This document shows positions 1 to 11,358 of a stretch of DNA of 64,000 nucleotides, in pieces. The first letter of the stretch is position 1; each line of letters starts with the position of its first letter. The notes below the pieces were generated by a model. That model ran no database searches, was not told where the DNA came from, and saw only the letters and a list, made by a program, of their open reading frames with translations. The position numbers were made by a program, and so were the translations under genes. This DNA is from Humulus lupulus (Eukaryota; Streptophyta; Magnoliopsida; Rosales; Cannabaceae): NCBI RefSeq assembly GCF_963169125.1, contig NC_084802.1, forward strand, positions 20,801,107 through 20,865,106, read 5' to 3'.

Positions 1-792
1 TCACTATATGAAAACCATTAGATCTTCTAAGAAAACCAAAGAAGAACACTACCTTATCTTACCATTTTTTCAAAGTTGGACCCTCATAAGATCTCCATGA
101 TTTCTCCTTCCATTGAAAATGAAGTTAAGCTTTTGATTGTTAGAGAATATATTTTTATACTCAATGGAAATATGGAAAAACTAAAATACAACTCTATGCA
201 AAAAATAAAATAGACAAGATGATAGATAAATATGTTTACAACTCAATGACCAACAATACAAGTAAATGTAGAGATGAGAGAAAGAAGAGAATTATTAGAA
301 CTAAAACTCTAAAACAAAATATACCAATAAATATGTAAATAGAAATAGAAGAAGAGGATTACAAACTCAATACAATAATAATACAAGAAGAACAACAGAA
401 ATGAAAAGATCAATGGAAAATCAAACTCTCACACAACCAAAGTGTAGAGTAGTAAAGATCACCAACTTGAACAAGGTTCAAAACCTTTGTCCAAAAGCTT
501 ATTTCCCCTTATTCTCTAAGCACTAAGGGATCTCTCTAGGAAATAGCTCTCTGGAATTATCAAGCCTCTATGGTGTATTTTCCAGCCAAGTGCTTTGTGG
601 ATGGAAAATGGTGTGTCTTACAAGTGAGCATTAGGCTCCTATTTATAGAGTTTGAGATACCCCTTTGAATTTCAAATTCCACCAACCCCATGGCTGTTAC
701 CAATGTTTAATTGGATGTTTATGGAATTAAAATGGAGATTTGGAAGTTATTTGGGATGTTAGAACCGTTCAATTTGGAAAAAACTGAAAAAC
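1..792 (-). repeat. LTR-like repeat family C, left part
   Basis: This non-coding stretch resembles 22010-22800, including the shared phrases around 'tctccttccattg' (110/22095) and 'gtgagcattaggct' (623/22667). Read on the minus strand it has a TATA-like box at 639-650, followed by sequence typical of an LTR leader. The repeat resumes after solo LTR A at 4649. Its left end is not visible and may lie outside the window. I see no supported ORF in it. Confidence 0.6.
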
Positions 793-2110
793 TGTAACGA
801 CCCAACTATCTATGAAACTTAGATCATTAAACCTACTAAACATAAACTCAACTTTGAAATGAACATACATAAGAAAATTCATAACTTTATTGAAAACCTT
901 AAAGAAACAATATTTGTAACACATAAATGAGCTCATTGTTTTAAAATAAAACATAACTTTAAATAAAATTGTTTACAAAGCTACATGCGGAAAAAACATA
1001 AAAACATAATTTTAAAGGAACTAAAAAAAAACGTTGTCCTCGAATCGACACGCAGCCCATCCACTCCATTCACCTCCATACACACACCAAGCTTCCAAGA
1101 ATCCTTCCGCCTCTGCATCTATTTTCCTGCATCATACTAAAAGAAAAGGAGTGAGCCTGATGCCCAGCAAGGAAAAACTACTAATCAACATAAACATACA
1201 CATAAAATCATATCACAACATATCATAACATATACTAAAAACATATACTAAAAACATATCATAACATATACTATGTAAGACTATACTAATAATGGCCATT
1301 ATGACATGTGATAAACCATCTTCGTCCCCTGTCTAATATTTGAGGTAGGTTAGATCACATGTAGTGTATGATAACCCATCTACGCCCCCTGTCTAATATT
1401 TAAGGTAAGGTAAATCATAACATAACATATAAAAACATAAACTTATCATAACATAACATAAAAACATAACATATCATACAAACATACAAGATTTAGCCTA
1501 TTTTCCTTACCAAAATACCGGGATGATGAGAACAAGGTCAGGATTTTGGAACACTCCTAAAAACCATAAATGGAAGGGTGAGTATACTAAAGAGAATGAG
1601 ATGAAAAGAATGGAAGAACTATACCATTAAGAATATACTTACCAAAAACCTTATGTTCAAGAACTTAGATTTCCTATCCAAGAATAAAGAATAAAGTTAG
1701 GGGCTGAGTAGAAAACTATAAGAACTTGAAGAAAATAATACCAAAAGAACTAGAGTTTTGGAATACCTTGAATGCTTAATGACCAATCTAAACCTTGAAC
1801 CGAAATGTGTTATAAACCTTACTTCCCAAGTGTTTGGTAAGCTTAAAAAATGATTAAGCTTATAATCCCCAAACCAAGTGTTTACACTCTCATAATAACC
1901 TAGCAACTTACAGCCTCTGAACTTAGCTTGATGAATGAATGAAAAAAATGCTTGGTGCTAGGTCCTATTCATAGAATTCTAGGAATAAAAATCTTCATAT
2001 TATAATACAAATTTAAATTCAAATTTAAAATAGAATCCTAAGGAATAAAAATCTTCTAACTTTCTAAATCCCGTAACTCTAAACTAACCTACAGTAAAAT
2101 CAACATATCT

Positions 2111-4041
2111 TGTAGAGTCCAAGAACTTTACTTAACTAGTTAGATAGTAGTATTATAGTATTTATAGTATTATCTTTATAACTGTGGATTTTTGGTTCAG
2201 ACCGGGAATTATTTGGACACTCATAGTAGTACTTGTAGATTTTCTAAGTTTAACCTATAGTTTAAGAATATTAATGTTAACCTAAGGTTTGATTAATATG
2301 GCTGATATTAAGGATAATATTTATTATACTATAAGGTTTAGATAAGAACCAATAGGATTTTAAGCACATGTTATATATGGGTGATTAAAGGATTAAGTAT
2401 TTGGAGGATTAAATTTAATAAGGGTAAAGTTTGAATGCTCTAAGGTCAGTCAGCAGCTTTGAATACGTTTAAGGGCTTAGTCAAGGCTGTTTACTCAATT
2501 TGAATTAAGCTAAAAATGTGTAATTTCGTGTTTAAATAATCAGCGAATGCCGATATATCGCAGCTATAAGGGGCGATATATCGCAGCACGTAGATACGGA
2601 AAACACGAAACGATGCACGACTGCCTCGGGCATACTGGCCCAGGCGATATATCGCCTACAGGGGGCGATATATCGCCTCCTTCAGCTTATTTTGAAAGTT
2701 TTTGATTTTTTTTTCCATTCAGCCATTCAACCTTTTGATAAGTCCAGCAACTTTTTGAACGAGTCTTCAGCCTCTGCTGAACGATTATTCAAATTATTTT
2801 CACCTAAAAAGCCATTATTTTTATTCAAGTTAAATTAAGATCCTTTCATTCCTAAACTCTATAAATAGGACCTAGTACCCAACCATTATTCACCTTTTAC
2901 TCTAAGTTCAGAGGCTGCAAGTTGCTAGGTGAGTGTGAGAGTGTAAACACTTGGGTGGGGAAATCATAAGCTTGATCATCATAAGCTTATCAAACACTTG
3001 GGGAAGTAAGGTTTTATAGTATTTTGGTTCGAGGTTTAGATTGGTCTTACAAGTCTTCAAGGTATTTCCACACCTTAGTTCATTGGTATTATTTTATTTT
3101 AAGTTCTCATAGTCTTCTACTCAGCCTTCTAACCTTAATCTTTATTTTGGTTAGGAAATCTAAGAACTTCCACATAAGTTTTTGGTAAGTATTTTCTCAA
3201 TGGTTTAGTCCTTCTATTCTTTTCATTTCTCTTCTTCACTATACTCACTCTTTTTCAAATGGTTCTTAGGAGTGTTCCAAAGTCCCAACTCTGTCGTCTT
3301 ATCCCGGTAATTTTGGTAAGGAAAATAGGATAGAAATTCATATGTTATATGTTTTATATGTTATCTTATGTTTCTTATGTTATGATAAGTGTTATAATAT
3401 GTATATTTGTAGGCTTGGGCATATGACCCATATGACTAACAAGCCCCAAATAGATTATGGGCATATGACCTGCTTAGCTAGTAGGACCCCACTAATCTAA
3501 TGGGCATATGACTTGTTTAGTCTATGGGACCCCAAGTAATAATGGCCATTATAGTATGTGTATGATATAAGTGTAATGTTATGTTATGTTATGTTCTTAT
3601 GTTTCTTATAAAATCTATGTATATGAACTATGTGGTAGATTTTTCTTGTTGCGCATTAGGCTCATTCCTTTTTGTTTATATGTGTAGGAAAATAGCTATA
3701 GTGGCGGTAAGGTTCATGGATGCTTGGGGTTTGTGTATCGGTGATGAATGGATTCAAGGAGTCGAGCATTACGATTCGAGGATGTAGTCTTGTTTTTTTT
3801 ATGGTTTTACATGTATTTTTCCGCACTTTTTATGTAATCCATTTTTATTTTAAATTATGTTTTGTTCTATTTTTAAAACAATGGGATCCCATATCCTAAC
3901 CTAAATTTTATGGAAGTTTAACTCTTATTTTTACAAGTTTCTTAATAAAGTTATGGTATTTTCACTTGTAAGTTTTATTAAGGATTAGTATGTATAGTTT
4001 TCGTTAATGGTCCAAAAGTCTAGAGTAGTTGGGTAATTATA
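2111..4041 (+). mobile_element. Solo LTR B, nested in A in opposite orientation
   Basis: The unit starts TGTAGAGTCC and ends with a decayed GGGTAATTATA. It is flanked by the exact 5-bp duplication TATCT (2106-2110 and 4042-4046). It is the reverse complement of the family seen in A and at 40072-42075. A TATA-like box lies at 2868-2878 on the plus strand. Four copies of the palindrome CGATATATCG sit about 190-320 bp upstream of it, at 2551, 2574, 2645 and 2666. No internal element sequence remains. Confidence 0.85.
2551..2675. promoter_or_regulatory. Cluster of four CGATATATCG palindromes in the LTR upstream region
   Basis: Exact 10-bp self-complementary copies lie at 2551-2560, 2574-2583, 2645-2654 and 2666-2675, three of them inside the longer palindrome GGCGATATATCGCC or a near version. 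The related LTR at 40072-42075 keeps the same cluster at the same distance from its TATA box. The position suggests a regulatory role in the LTR, but this is inference. Confidence 0.5.
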
Positions 4042-4648
4042 TATCTGGAGCTGTAGGACTCCGATTTAAAATATATTTATACCGTTAGAAAGCTAATTAA
4101 ATTATCTACAACGTTTTAGAAATACTATTTTTCGAAATTCATAACTTAACTGGGCCAAAAATAGGTCGGAAGTTACAGTACCCTAAAGTTACGAAAAAAA
4201 AAAGATCTATTTAATTATCTAAATAACCTAATCCACAAATAAATAAAATTGTGAGTCTAAATATCTAAATATCTAAATAAATATCATGCTCATAACAGAT
4301 TTTGAGGAAGACTAAGTCTTATATTTCCCTTATTTTATCATTTAAATAATAATTCCTTAATAACAATGCATATGACAAGTGTCATATTCTTATTGGCTCT
4401 ATCTAAACCTTAGGTTATAATAATCATCATATTAATAACCAGCAATATTAACCAAACCTTATGTTAAAATTAATATTCTTAAACTATAGGTTAAACTTAT
4501 AAAATCCATAACTATTGCTAGGAGTTTCCAACTAAATCCCGGCTTGAACCAAAATCCACAGTAATAACAATACTATAACTACTACTAGCTATTACTATTA
4601 CTACTACTATCTAACTAGCTAAATAAAGTTCTTTTACTCTACAAAAAC

Positions 4649-5105
4649 TAAATAGGTTGTCAGCCTCACTGGCCGCGGCCAGGACAATCAGTGGTCACGG
4701 CCACTGGCCTCTGTCCCCCAGGCCGTGGCCAGGGAATTACAGTGACCGCGGCCACAACCTCTTTTCAGCACAAAGATGTGATTTTTCCAAAACGTCCCAA
4801 ATCATTTCCCACATGATTTTGTAACCTCCAAACACCTATTGGGATTTAAAACATGTCTCCAACAGCCATATTTCATCATGGCTTTATGAAATCCAATCTC
4901 AAATGTGTAACATATAATATACACATTATTGGGTAATATTTGGGAGTTACAAATTTGTAACTGATTTGTAACTCCAAAATATGTCACATTTGGGCACACA
5001 CATGTGTCCAATTTTGTGACTCTCAATAATATGTTACAAGGTGTGACAAATCACATTTTGTCACATTATTTAATCTAATATTATATTAAATGAAATAATA
5101 TAACA
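4649..5105 (-). repeat. LTR-like repeat family C, right part
   Basis: This resumes the repeat cut by solo LTR A and matches 22820-23287. It ends in ATAACA at 5105 (the other copy ends at 23287), which read on the minus strand gives an LTR start, TGTTATATT. GC-rich near-palindromes GGCCGCGGCC (4671), GGCCGTGGCC (4721) and CCGCGGCC (4746) stand out from the AT-rich background. With A removed, they fall about 150 bp upstream of the TATA-like box at 639-650. Confidence 0.6.
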
Positions 5106-5647
5106 TTTTCTATCTCTTGGCTAAAGTAACCTTAAGTAAATCCCAAGGCTTGGGGGTACTAAAAACGTCCCCAAGGGTAAAATGGTCAAAATCCCCAGAA
5201 TTCTCTCTTGATCTCACTAACTCCAAATATATTTTCAAATATTCATTCTCATTACCCAATATCCCGATAATGTACTAAATACCCAAAATAACTCTTGACT
5301 CACCCCGAGTCAAGTATTGGTCCCATGGTGACTTTCCCGCTAACTTGCTCCCGAGGATCGCCTCGTGCCGAGTAACCCAAATATATCCACATAATAATGT
5401 GGTCTCACACATATATCATATATATGCCAAATATACTCATAATAGGCCAAACTGTAAAAATTGCCCATCTGATAAGAAATGGGCCCACTTGCATATTTAA
5501 TACACCTAAACATGCATACTAAGTCATATTATAATATAACTTACATACTCATATAACGATACACATATATATGAAATAAACACATAATTTTCCATCTTAG
5601 CCCCCTAATCAAGACCCAAGTCTTATTAGGTAATTTGGGACGTTACA
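5106..5647 (-). mobile_element. Fragment of an LTR of the 61191-63523 family
   Basis: The segment ends in GGGACGTTACA and is similar, in reverse complement, to the left third of the solo LTR at 61191-63523 (for example the 'gtccccaagggtaaaatgg' stretch at 5169). The other end of this LTR is missing on the left, where family C abuts it. The simplest reading is that C inserted into this LTR and the remainder lies left of the window. The LTR itself interrupts the copia RT remnant that starts at 5648. Confidence 0.65.
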
Positions 5648-6420
5648 TACAAGTTGTGTATAGAAGTCAAAGCGAACAAAATTCTTATTGAAGTTGTTCT
5701 TTCAACAAGCGCATAGGTATCAAAATAATCAATACCATCTTTTTGCCTAAACCCTTTATCTAATAATCTATCTTTAAAGGATTGGATAGCGCCATCGATG
5801 TGTTATTTCCTCATAAATACCTACTTACACCTAATTGGCTTAGACCCTGGTGGGAGGTCTACCAATTCCCAAGTGTTATTGGAAATAATGGAATCCATCT
5901 CATCATTGATGGCTTCTTTCCAAAATGCATTATCTCTTGATTGCATGACTTCTTTATAAGTCTTAGGATCATCCTTAACAAGAAGTACAATTAGAATTTT
6001 CTTAATGACTTTGTCTCTATTTCCTTCTACCATGTAGAAAGAAATTCGTTGAGAATCTATCTCATCCACTCCTAGAATTTTCTCTCTTCTAACCCTTTGA
6101 CTTCTTCTAAGTTCAATGGGTTTTTCTACATTCCTTTGAGAATTTTCCTCTTGAGAATCATTTTTGGAAGTAGATATTTGAGAATTTTTCTCATATAACA
6201 AGTTCTCCTTTAGAGATGTTGAAGCTTGAGATTTGTTGTCACATAACATGTTCTCAAAAAATTCAATTTCTCTAGATTCTATCACAACATTAGACTCTAG
6301 ATCTAATAGCCTATAAGATTTACTATTGTTGGCATAACCAACAAAACCATACTTTATGGCTCGTGAACCTAACTGTTTTCTATTAGGTTCGTTTTTCTAG
6401 TAATATGCAAGACATCCCAA
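5648..6420 (-). pseudogene. Ty1/copia pol remnant: linker and start of reverse transcriptase
   Basis: Minus-strand translation of 5821-6285 gives the typical stretch before copia RT: a low-complexity linker (RRSQRVRRE), then FWKEAINDEMDSI and NNTWELVDLPPGSKPI. The reading continues, with stops, into the RT segment at 5650-5820 (GFRQKDGIDYFDTY). The rest of RT and RNase H is absent, cut off by the LTR fragment at 5647. Upstream at 6290-6420, integrase C-terminal-like sequence continues out of frame. This is a truncated, non-functional copy; the family is clear, the lineage is not. Confidence 0.8.
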
Positions 6421-7381
6421 CACTTTGAAGTACCCTTTATTAGGTTTTCTTCATTTCCATAACTCATATGAAGATATAAATACCATGTGAAAATTTCTCA
6501 AGAAAATATTCACTAATTTTCACTTTTAGTTGTCTAAATAATTTTAAAATTACTTAAACAACATTTTGTGTATTTTCTATGAGATTCTTTTGAAAACACT
6601 ACTTTGACGTCCATTGATTTTCTCATCAAAATCAATTTGAAGATATCAAATTTTTAAACACTTAAATAAAAGAAATAAACCCTCATTTATTTTTTAAAAC
6701 ACTTTGATTTCTCATGTATTAGTATAAAATTATCTCCTCATTCAGATTAATTTAAACTTATCGTCATATTTAACCAAAATTAATAAAATTCTCTTCAATC
6801 TATTCACTATTGGTGTAAAGATTCAAAATTGCTTCTCCAATTTTGTAATGTCTCATCATTGAGACATTGACTATTTAAGAATTACTGTCACTAAATAATT
6901 CTTAAATATTCTCTCTTTTGACCACTCTTTAGACTTCAAGCCTATTGGTCAATATGTCATCCCATAATTTTGGTTCCTATAATCTATTTTCTTGCAATAG
7001 CAAGAAACATCCATAAAAGGATGTAACCCCCTTAGGTTCATCTTTTCTTATCTCATGAATTGAGATGTTCAACACTTAAAGGAGAAGTTTTAATTTTCCA
7101 AACAATTCACTTTATTCACCAAATAAATGGTAATTCATCACATTCCAACAATAATATAGGATAAAACATATTTATATTATTATCACCATAATAATCATAT
7201 TATATGGCAAACCATAATCATAATAATTCACATGTATATATCAACATATTTTTATATATTAACATAATTATGTCTCAAAGTAATATCACATAATTTGTCA
7301 ACATACATCAATAAGTCATGATTATGATCTATCATATTAACATGCTTTAGAATCACATAATTTATTATAAGTATATATCAC
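6421..7381. other. AT-rich non-coding stretch
   Basis: I see no ORF, RNA gene or repeat boundary that I can support here. It is very AT-rich and is the target into which gypsy-1 inserted: its last five bases, ATCAC, are duplicated at 17981-17985. It may be decayed copia or LTR sequence. Confidence 0.5.
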
Positions 7382-8166
7382 TATACGCCGTGAAAATCAG
7401 CACGTACCTTTTTAGGCAGCTCGGGTACAGCTGGCTAGCAAAAGGCTATAATCGATATTCCACGTGTTCACTTTTCATCCGGGGGAGTTTAGCACAATTC
7501 CTTAGACAAATACCTCGAGCTGATGAGTTCAAAGAAACGTACTGCCTGGAACCATTTGTGGAGTACAACATCAAAAGGCACGAGCTGACGTTACGCTAGC
7601 TCGTGGTACGCTAGAGGTCTGACGTACCCCAAGATCTTTATAAAGTTGACCACGCAATATAAACGTGCATAAACAGACATCACGTGTCTGTTTACTCCCA
7701 AATTCCCGGATACGCAATATAAACGTGCAAGATCAGACATCACACGCCTGATTTAGGCCATGCGATCCATGATCCATTTTACCTAATGATTTGACCACAC
7801 TTCAATATAAAATGTAAATGTTAATCATTAGTGTCATAGAGATGATGTGAGGGATCACGTGATGACCCCAAAACCTACCCAGGGATCATTCTCCTATAAA
7901 TACCAGGACCTTGGATAGAAAAGGGGTTGGGTTTTCTCTGTGTAATGCAAATATTCTGTCAAAATAGAGAGAGATATACAGTAATAATATTGACTCGCGG
8001 ACTACGGGGATTTTAACGTCCGAACCACGTAAAAAGGAACGAGTGTTCTTACTATGTCATCCTAAGTAGTTTGAAGAGTGATTATTTTCCTTACAATTTA
8101 CCCTTAAGCACTAGTTTATTCCAGCTAATCTTCGTAATACACTGTTGGCAAAAAATCGCGTCAATA
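7382..8166 (+). repeat. Gypsy-1 5' LTR
   Basis: This is the left LTR of gypsy-1, aligned end to end with 17194-17980. Its first bases have decayed from TG to TA, and it ends in TCAATA where the 3' copy ends in TCAACA. A TATA-like 'tataaatacc' lies near 7894. The short ORF at 7390-7599 is matched by one in the other LTR (17193-17411) but is not a gene. Confidence 0.9.
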
Positions 8167-8169
8167 GTT

Positions 8170-8187
8170 TGGTGCTTTCATTGAAAG
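8170..8187 (+). other. Gypsy-1 primer binding site
   Basis: The sequence TGGTGCTTTCATTGAAAG follows the 5' LTR after a 3-nt spacer and starts with the TGG expected opposite a tRNA CCA end. I could not assign the tRNA. Confidence 0.6.
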
Positions 8188-8197
8188 CTGCAAATTA

Positions 8198-9322
8198 GTG
8201 CCATTGAAAAAGATTCAGGAAAAAGTTCATCATGGTGGTCACTCATCAAGGCACGGCAACGAAACAGATCAGCATGGTAGGCAGGAGGCTCACCATACCA
8301 CTGTTTCTGACGAACAAGGCCTAGAGATCCAGCAGCGATCGGGAAAACAACCGATGGGCCACAGCGACACTAGAAGTTCAGCACCTCTACCACCGAATCC
8401 AAACCCGGATTACGTGACTATGGTAGAGATGGAGAACATACAGTTGAGGAGCCATCTAGCCAAGGCAAATAAGCAAATCAAGGAAGTCTTAGCTCGGCTA
8501 CCCCCTCTTGCAACCGACGTTAACGTCGGAAAGAGGCAAGGCGGGACTCGTAAGTCTCGTTGGGATAGTCGACCCAGGCCAAGTCGATCGGTTAGAACCT
8601 CAACTCCAAGTTCTACTTCCGTGTCGCCCAATCACCAAGAAACCCCATTTGGTGGCTTTCCCAGGGATCACCAACGAGTCAGCCGGTCGGTCAGAACCTC
8701 GACTCCGAGTTCAACGCCACCGTCGAATGCCCATGGCAACCCACGCAGACGGTCAAGGACAAACTCGCAAAGATGGCATGTCCCGACTGACTTCCCTATA
8801 CCGCGATCAGATCGCCATGCACAAAGGACCAGAAATGGTGGAGCAGAGCAATCGCGGGCTAGTTTGATCTGACCTGATGGAACAAGAATTGATTCACCAA
8901 TCAGACACCCTCCGTCACCAATCAGGCATCCGTCCCCACCTCGTTCTGCTCGAGACATCCCTGCCTACAGAAACAATAGGAGGAATCCTCCTCTCGCTGC
9001 CCTTGCTCATGTCCCACGAGCACGCGGGAATGCTACAGATCCTCATCCTCGACCGCAAGCTCTGAGCTTCTCTAATGGAAGTTATTGGATGGAGGATCAT
9101 CGAAGTGGTAGGACTAGCGCCGATCTGAGGAATCAGCTGAGTTCAGCTTAAAACCCTCGGGTTTACCCACATACCGATCTGCGAGATCACCTAAACTCAC
9201 AAAGGACCAATCTGCCTCGCAATGGGGTCAGCAGCACTCACCACAAGGGAAGTCCTTCCGAAGTACGCGACAACGGGAATGCCCCACCAAACCAAGCTTG
9301 AACTTGGAGAGACAATAACCCG
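8198..9322 (+). pseudogene. Gypsy-1 gag N-terminal region
   Basis: An ORF from 8198 to 8872 encodes a Gln/Ser/Arg-rich, disordered protein containing an internal duplication: the phrase SVRTSTPSST occurs twice, around residues 131 and 164. Sequence up to 9322 continues in a similar style but with stops (for example 9061). The position between the primer site and the gag core fits the variable N-terminus of a Tat gag. No catalytic motif is expected or seen. It could also be partly untranslated leader. Confidence 0.6.
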
Positions 9323-10609
9323 TTGAATATGTACGGTCGAATAGGAGCTGTTGAACAGCCCCAGGGAACCAAGGACCCAACCCTCAAGAGGTTGGCCCAG
9401 ATGGAGGAACTGATGAAAAGACTTCTATCAGAAAAGGAAAAAGATGAGTACGACTCAGGGGACAAACTCGAGCTTTTCGCCCCCAACATCGCAGCAACAC
9501 CATACCCACCAGGTTTCAGGATGACCCATCTATCAAAATTCGACGGGGATGGAGATCCGTCTGACCACTTGGGGATGTTCAATACCCTAATGATGGCCCA
9601 TAACATCGGACCCGAGTTAAGATGCTTAGTATTCCCTTCGAATTTGGTCGGACCAGCTAAGCAATGGTTCAAGCAATACAAGAAGCATTCTATCAGCTCG
9701 TGGAAGAGCTTCTCCGCTGATTTCAAGAGGGCATTCTGGGCTTCTCAAGCAGCTCGAATAAAGGCAGACTCCCTGGAAAACGTAAAGTAGCAGCCCAAAG
9801 AGCCTCTGAAAGCTTACTTGAGTAGGTTTGCCAACATCGCTGCGCGAGCTAGAGATGCGGATGAAAGCTCTAGGCTTATGGCGATGAGAATAGGAATCCT
9901 TGTCGAAGTCGACCTATGGAAAGAGATCCAAAGAAAAGGTGTCAACATAGTGGACGAGTTCCTGAACAAGGCTCAAAGATGGATCAATCTAGAAGAGGCA
10001 CGAACATCGGTCGCAGGAACCAGCCAAGTCCCTGCCCAGCCCGTTGGAGAGGTAACGGACGTGGCAGCTACGGCTTAAACCGTTACCCAGAATAACCACG
10101 GGGGAGGAAGCAAGAGGAAGGGAAATGGCGAAGGCGTCCAAAATGGTTCAAAGAAAAATAAGCCCGTGGAGAAATTCAAACCAATCTACGCGACTTACGC
10201 AAACCTCACGGATACCAGGGAGCGCATCTTCTTGGCAAACTTTACCCGCCTTCCGTGGAAGAAGCCGAAGACTCTAAAAAATCAAAGGGCGAAGAAAGAC
10301 CCTTTAAAATTTTGTCGATTCCACAACGACGTCGGTCACAACACCGATGACTGCAGGAATTTGAAAGATGAGATCGAGACACTCATCAGGGCCAGGCTCC
10401 TGGCTCAGTATGCCCGGAATCGAGTCACTCCTCATCAGCCCGCTGGGAAAAACATTCAATCAACTCTAAAAAGCCCCTGCAAATTAGACCGGAGCCTAGG
10501 TGAGTCAGGACACCCCTCCTCCGATAATAGGGAGAGAAATAACCACCATCTCTGGAGGCCCTCATCTGGCAGGCACAAGCAGAAATGCCCAGAAAAGGTA
10601 TGTCAATGA
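9323..10609 (+). pseudogene. Gypsy-1 gag (capsid and zinc knuckle), with stops
   Basis: Reading frame 2 runs through 9323-9787, 9818-10075 and 10166-10606, broken by an in-frame TAG (9788-9790) and TAA (10076-10078). The core contains PPGFRMTHLSKFDGDGDPSDHL, then AKQWFKQ and FSADFKRAFWAS, which are features of the Retrotrans_gag domain that builds the virus-like particle. A nucleocapsid-like zinc knuckle, CRFHNDVGHNTDDC, lies near 10315. No single intact protein is possible. Assignment to Ty3/gypsy gag is firm. Confidence 0.88.
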
Positions 10610-10784
10610 GTTGAGGTCTCACAATGGAGTTGAGTTCGTCTCGGAGCAGCGTTTGTCTAAACAGCAATGATTGGAGAAACAACAGATCAGTTTTACTGAA
10701 GAAGACGCTAGTCATGTCTAGTTCTCGCATAACCACCCTTTAGTCATAACCGTCCAGCTCACCAATCGGAGAGTTAGGTGAACC

Positions 10785-11114
10785 TTGGTCGACAATGGGA
10801 GCTCTATGAACCTGCTATTTAGGCCCACATTGGAGAAACTGGGATTGTCTTTGGCCGAACTAAAGGCAACCTCCATGATGTTGTACGGGTTTTCCGAAGA
10901 AGGTTCGACAGCTATCAGAACGATCGAGTTGGTGATAACCCTGGGTGAAGGACCACGAACTATTTCTAAGCTACTCGAGTTTGTGGTTGTGGATTGTCCA
11001 ACCGCATTCAACACAATCTTGGGTAGGCCCACGATGATGGCATTCGAAGCTATAACTTATGTCTGCCACCTCGTGATAAAATTCCCTTCATCCACGGGAA
11101 TATGTACTGTCTGA
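10785..11114 (+). pseudogene. Gypsy-1 aspartic protease
   Basis: This is a retropepsin-like domain with the active-site motif VDNGSSMNLLF at its start; the usual motif is D-T/S-G, so Asn replaces the Thr or Ser. The flap and C-terminal part follow, ending with ILGRPTMMAFEAI. It would cleave the Gag-Pol polyprotein inside particles. It lies in a different frame (0) from gag (2), and no coding connection survives between 10610 and 10784. Family assignment is firm from motif and position. Confidence 0.85.
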
Positions 11115-11358
11115 GGTGTCCACCTCGCTGCTAGGGAATGCTATAGCATTTCTATGAAGGGAAAATCACAACCCGGGCAGCAGACGATGGCTGTGCAGGA
11201 TCGAGGAAAGGAACCCCAGGAAGTCAGAGATAATCCTGGGATGGAAGAACCTTAACTAGTCATTTGCAGGAGAGCAACCCTGAGTGAGGATATTGATCCC
11301 CGAATGGGCGAAGAAAAATCAGAGCTCTAGGCTATCGAAGATCTCGAAGAAGTAAACA
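11115..11358 (+). other. Gypsy-1 protease to RT linker, out of frame
   Basis: This region between protease and RT carries stops (for example 11112-11114) and shows no domain. It is expected to be part of the polyprotein linker. Confidence 0.5.

Larger units (their letters stand above)
793..4643 (-). mobile_element. Solo LTR A, interrupted by solo LTR B
   Basis: The unit starts TGTAACGACCC and ends ACTCTACA, and is flanked by the exact 5-bp duplication AAAAC (788-792 and 4644-4648). No internal gag-pol is present, so it is a solo LTR left by LTR-LTR recombination. The right part (4300-4643) matches the right part of the solo LTR at 40072-42075. The promoter side faces the minus strand. An inverted relative (2111-4041) is inserted inside it with its own target duplication. 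Coding potential is absent; small ORFs such as 1697-1906 are chance. Confidence 0.85.

Noticed and set aside
8410..8631. Antisense ORFs over gypsy-1 gag (also 8668-8958 and 8915-9100)
   Set aside because: They are shadows of the GC-richer gag region, have no domain, and have no promoter or splice pattern like the true antisense ORF near the 3' LTR.
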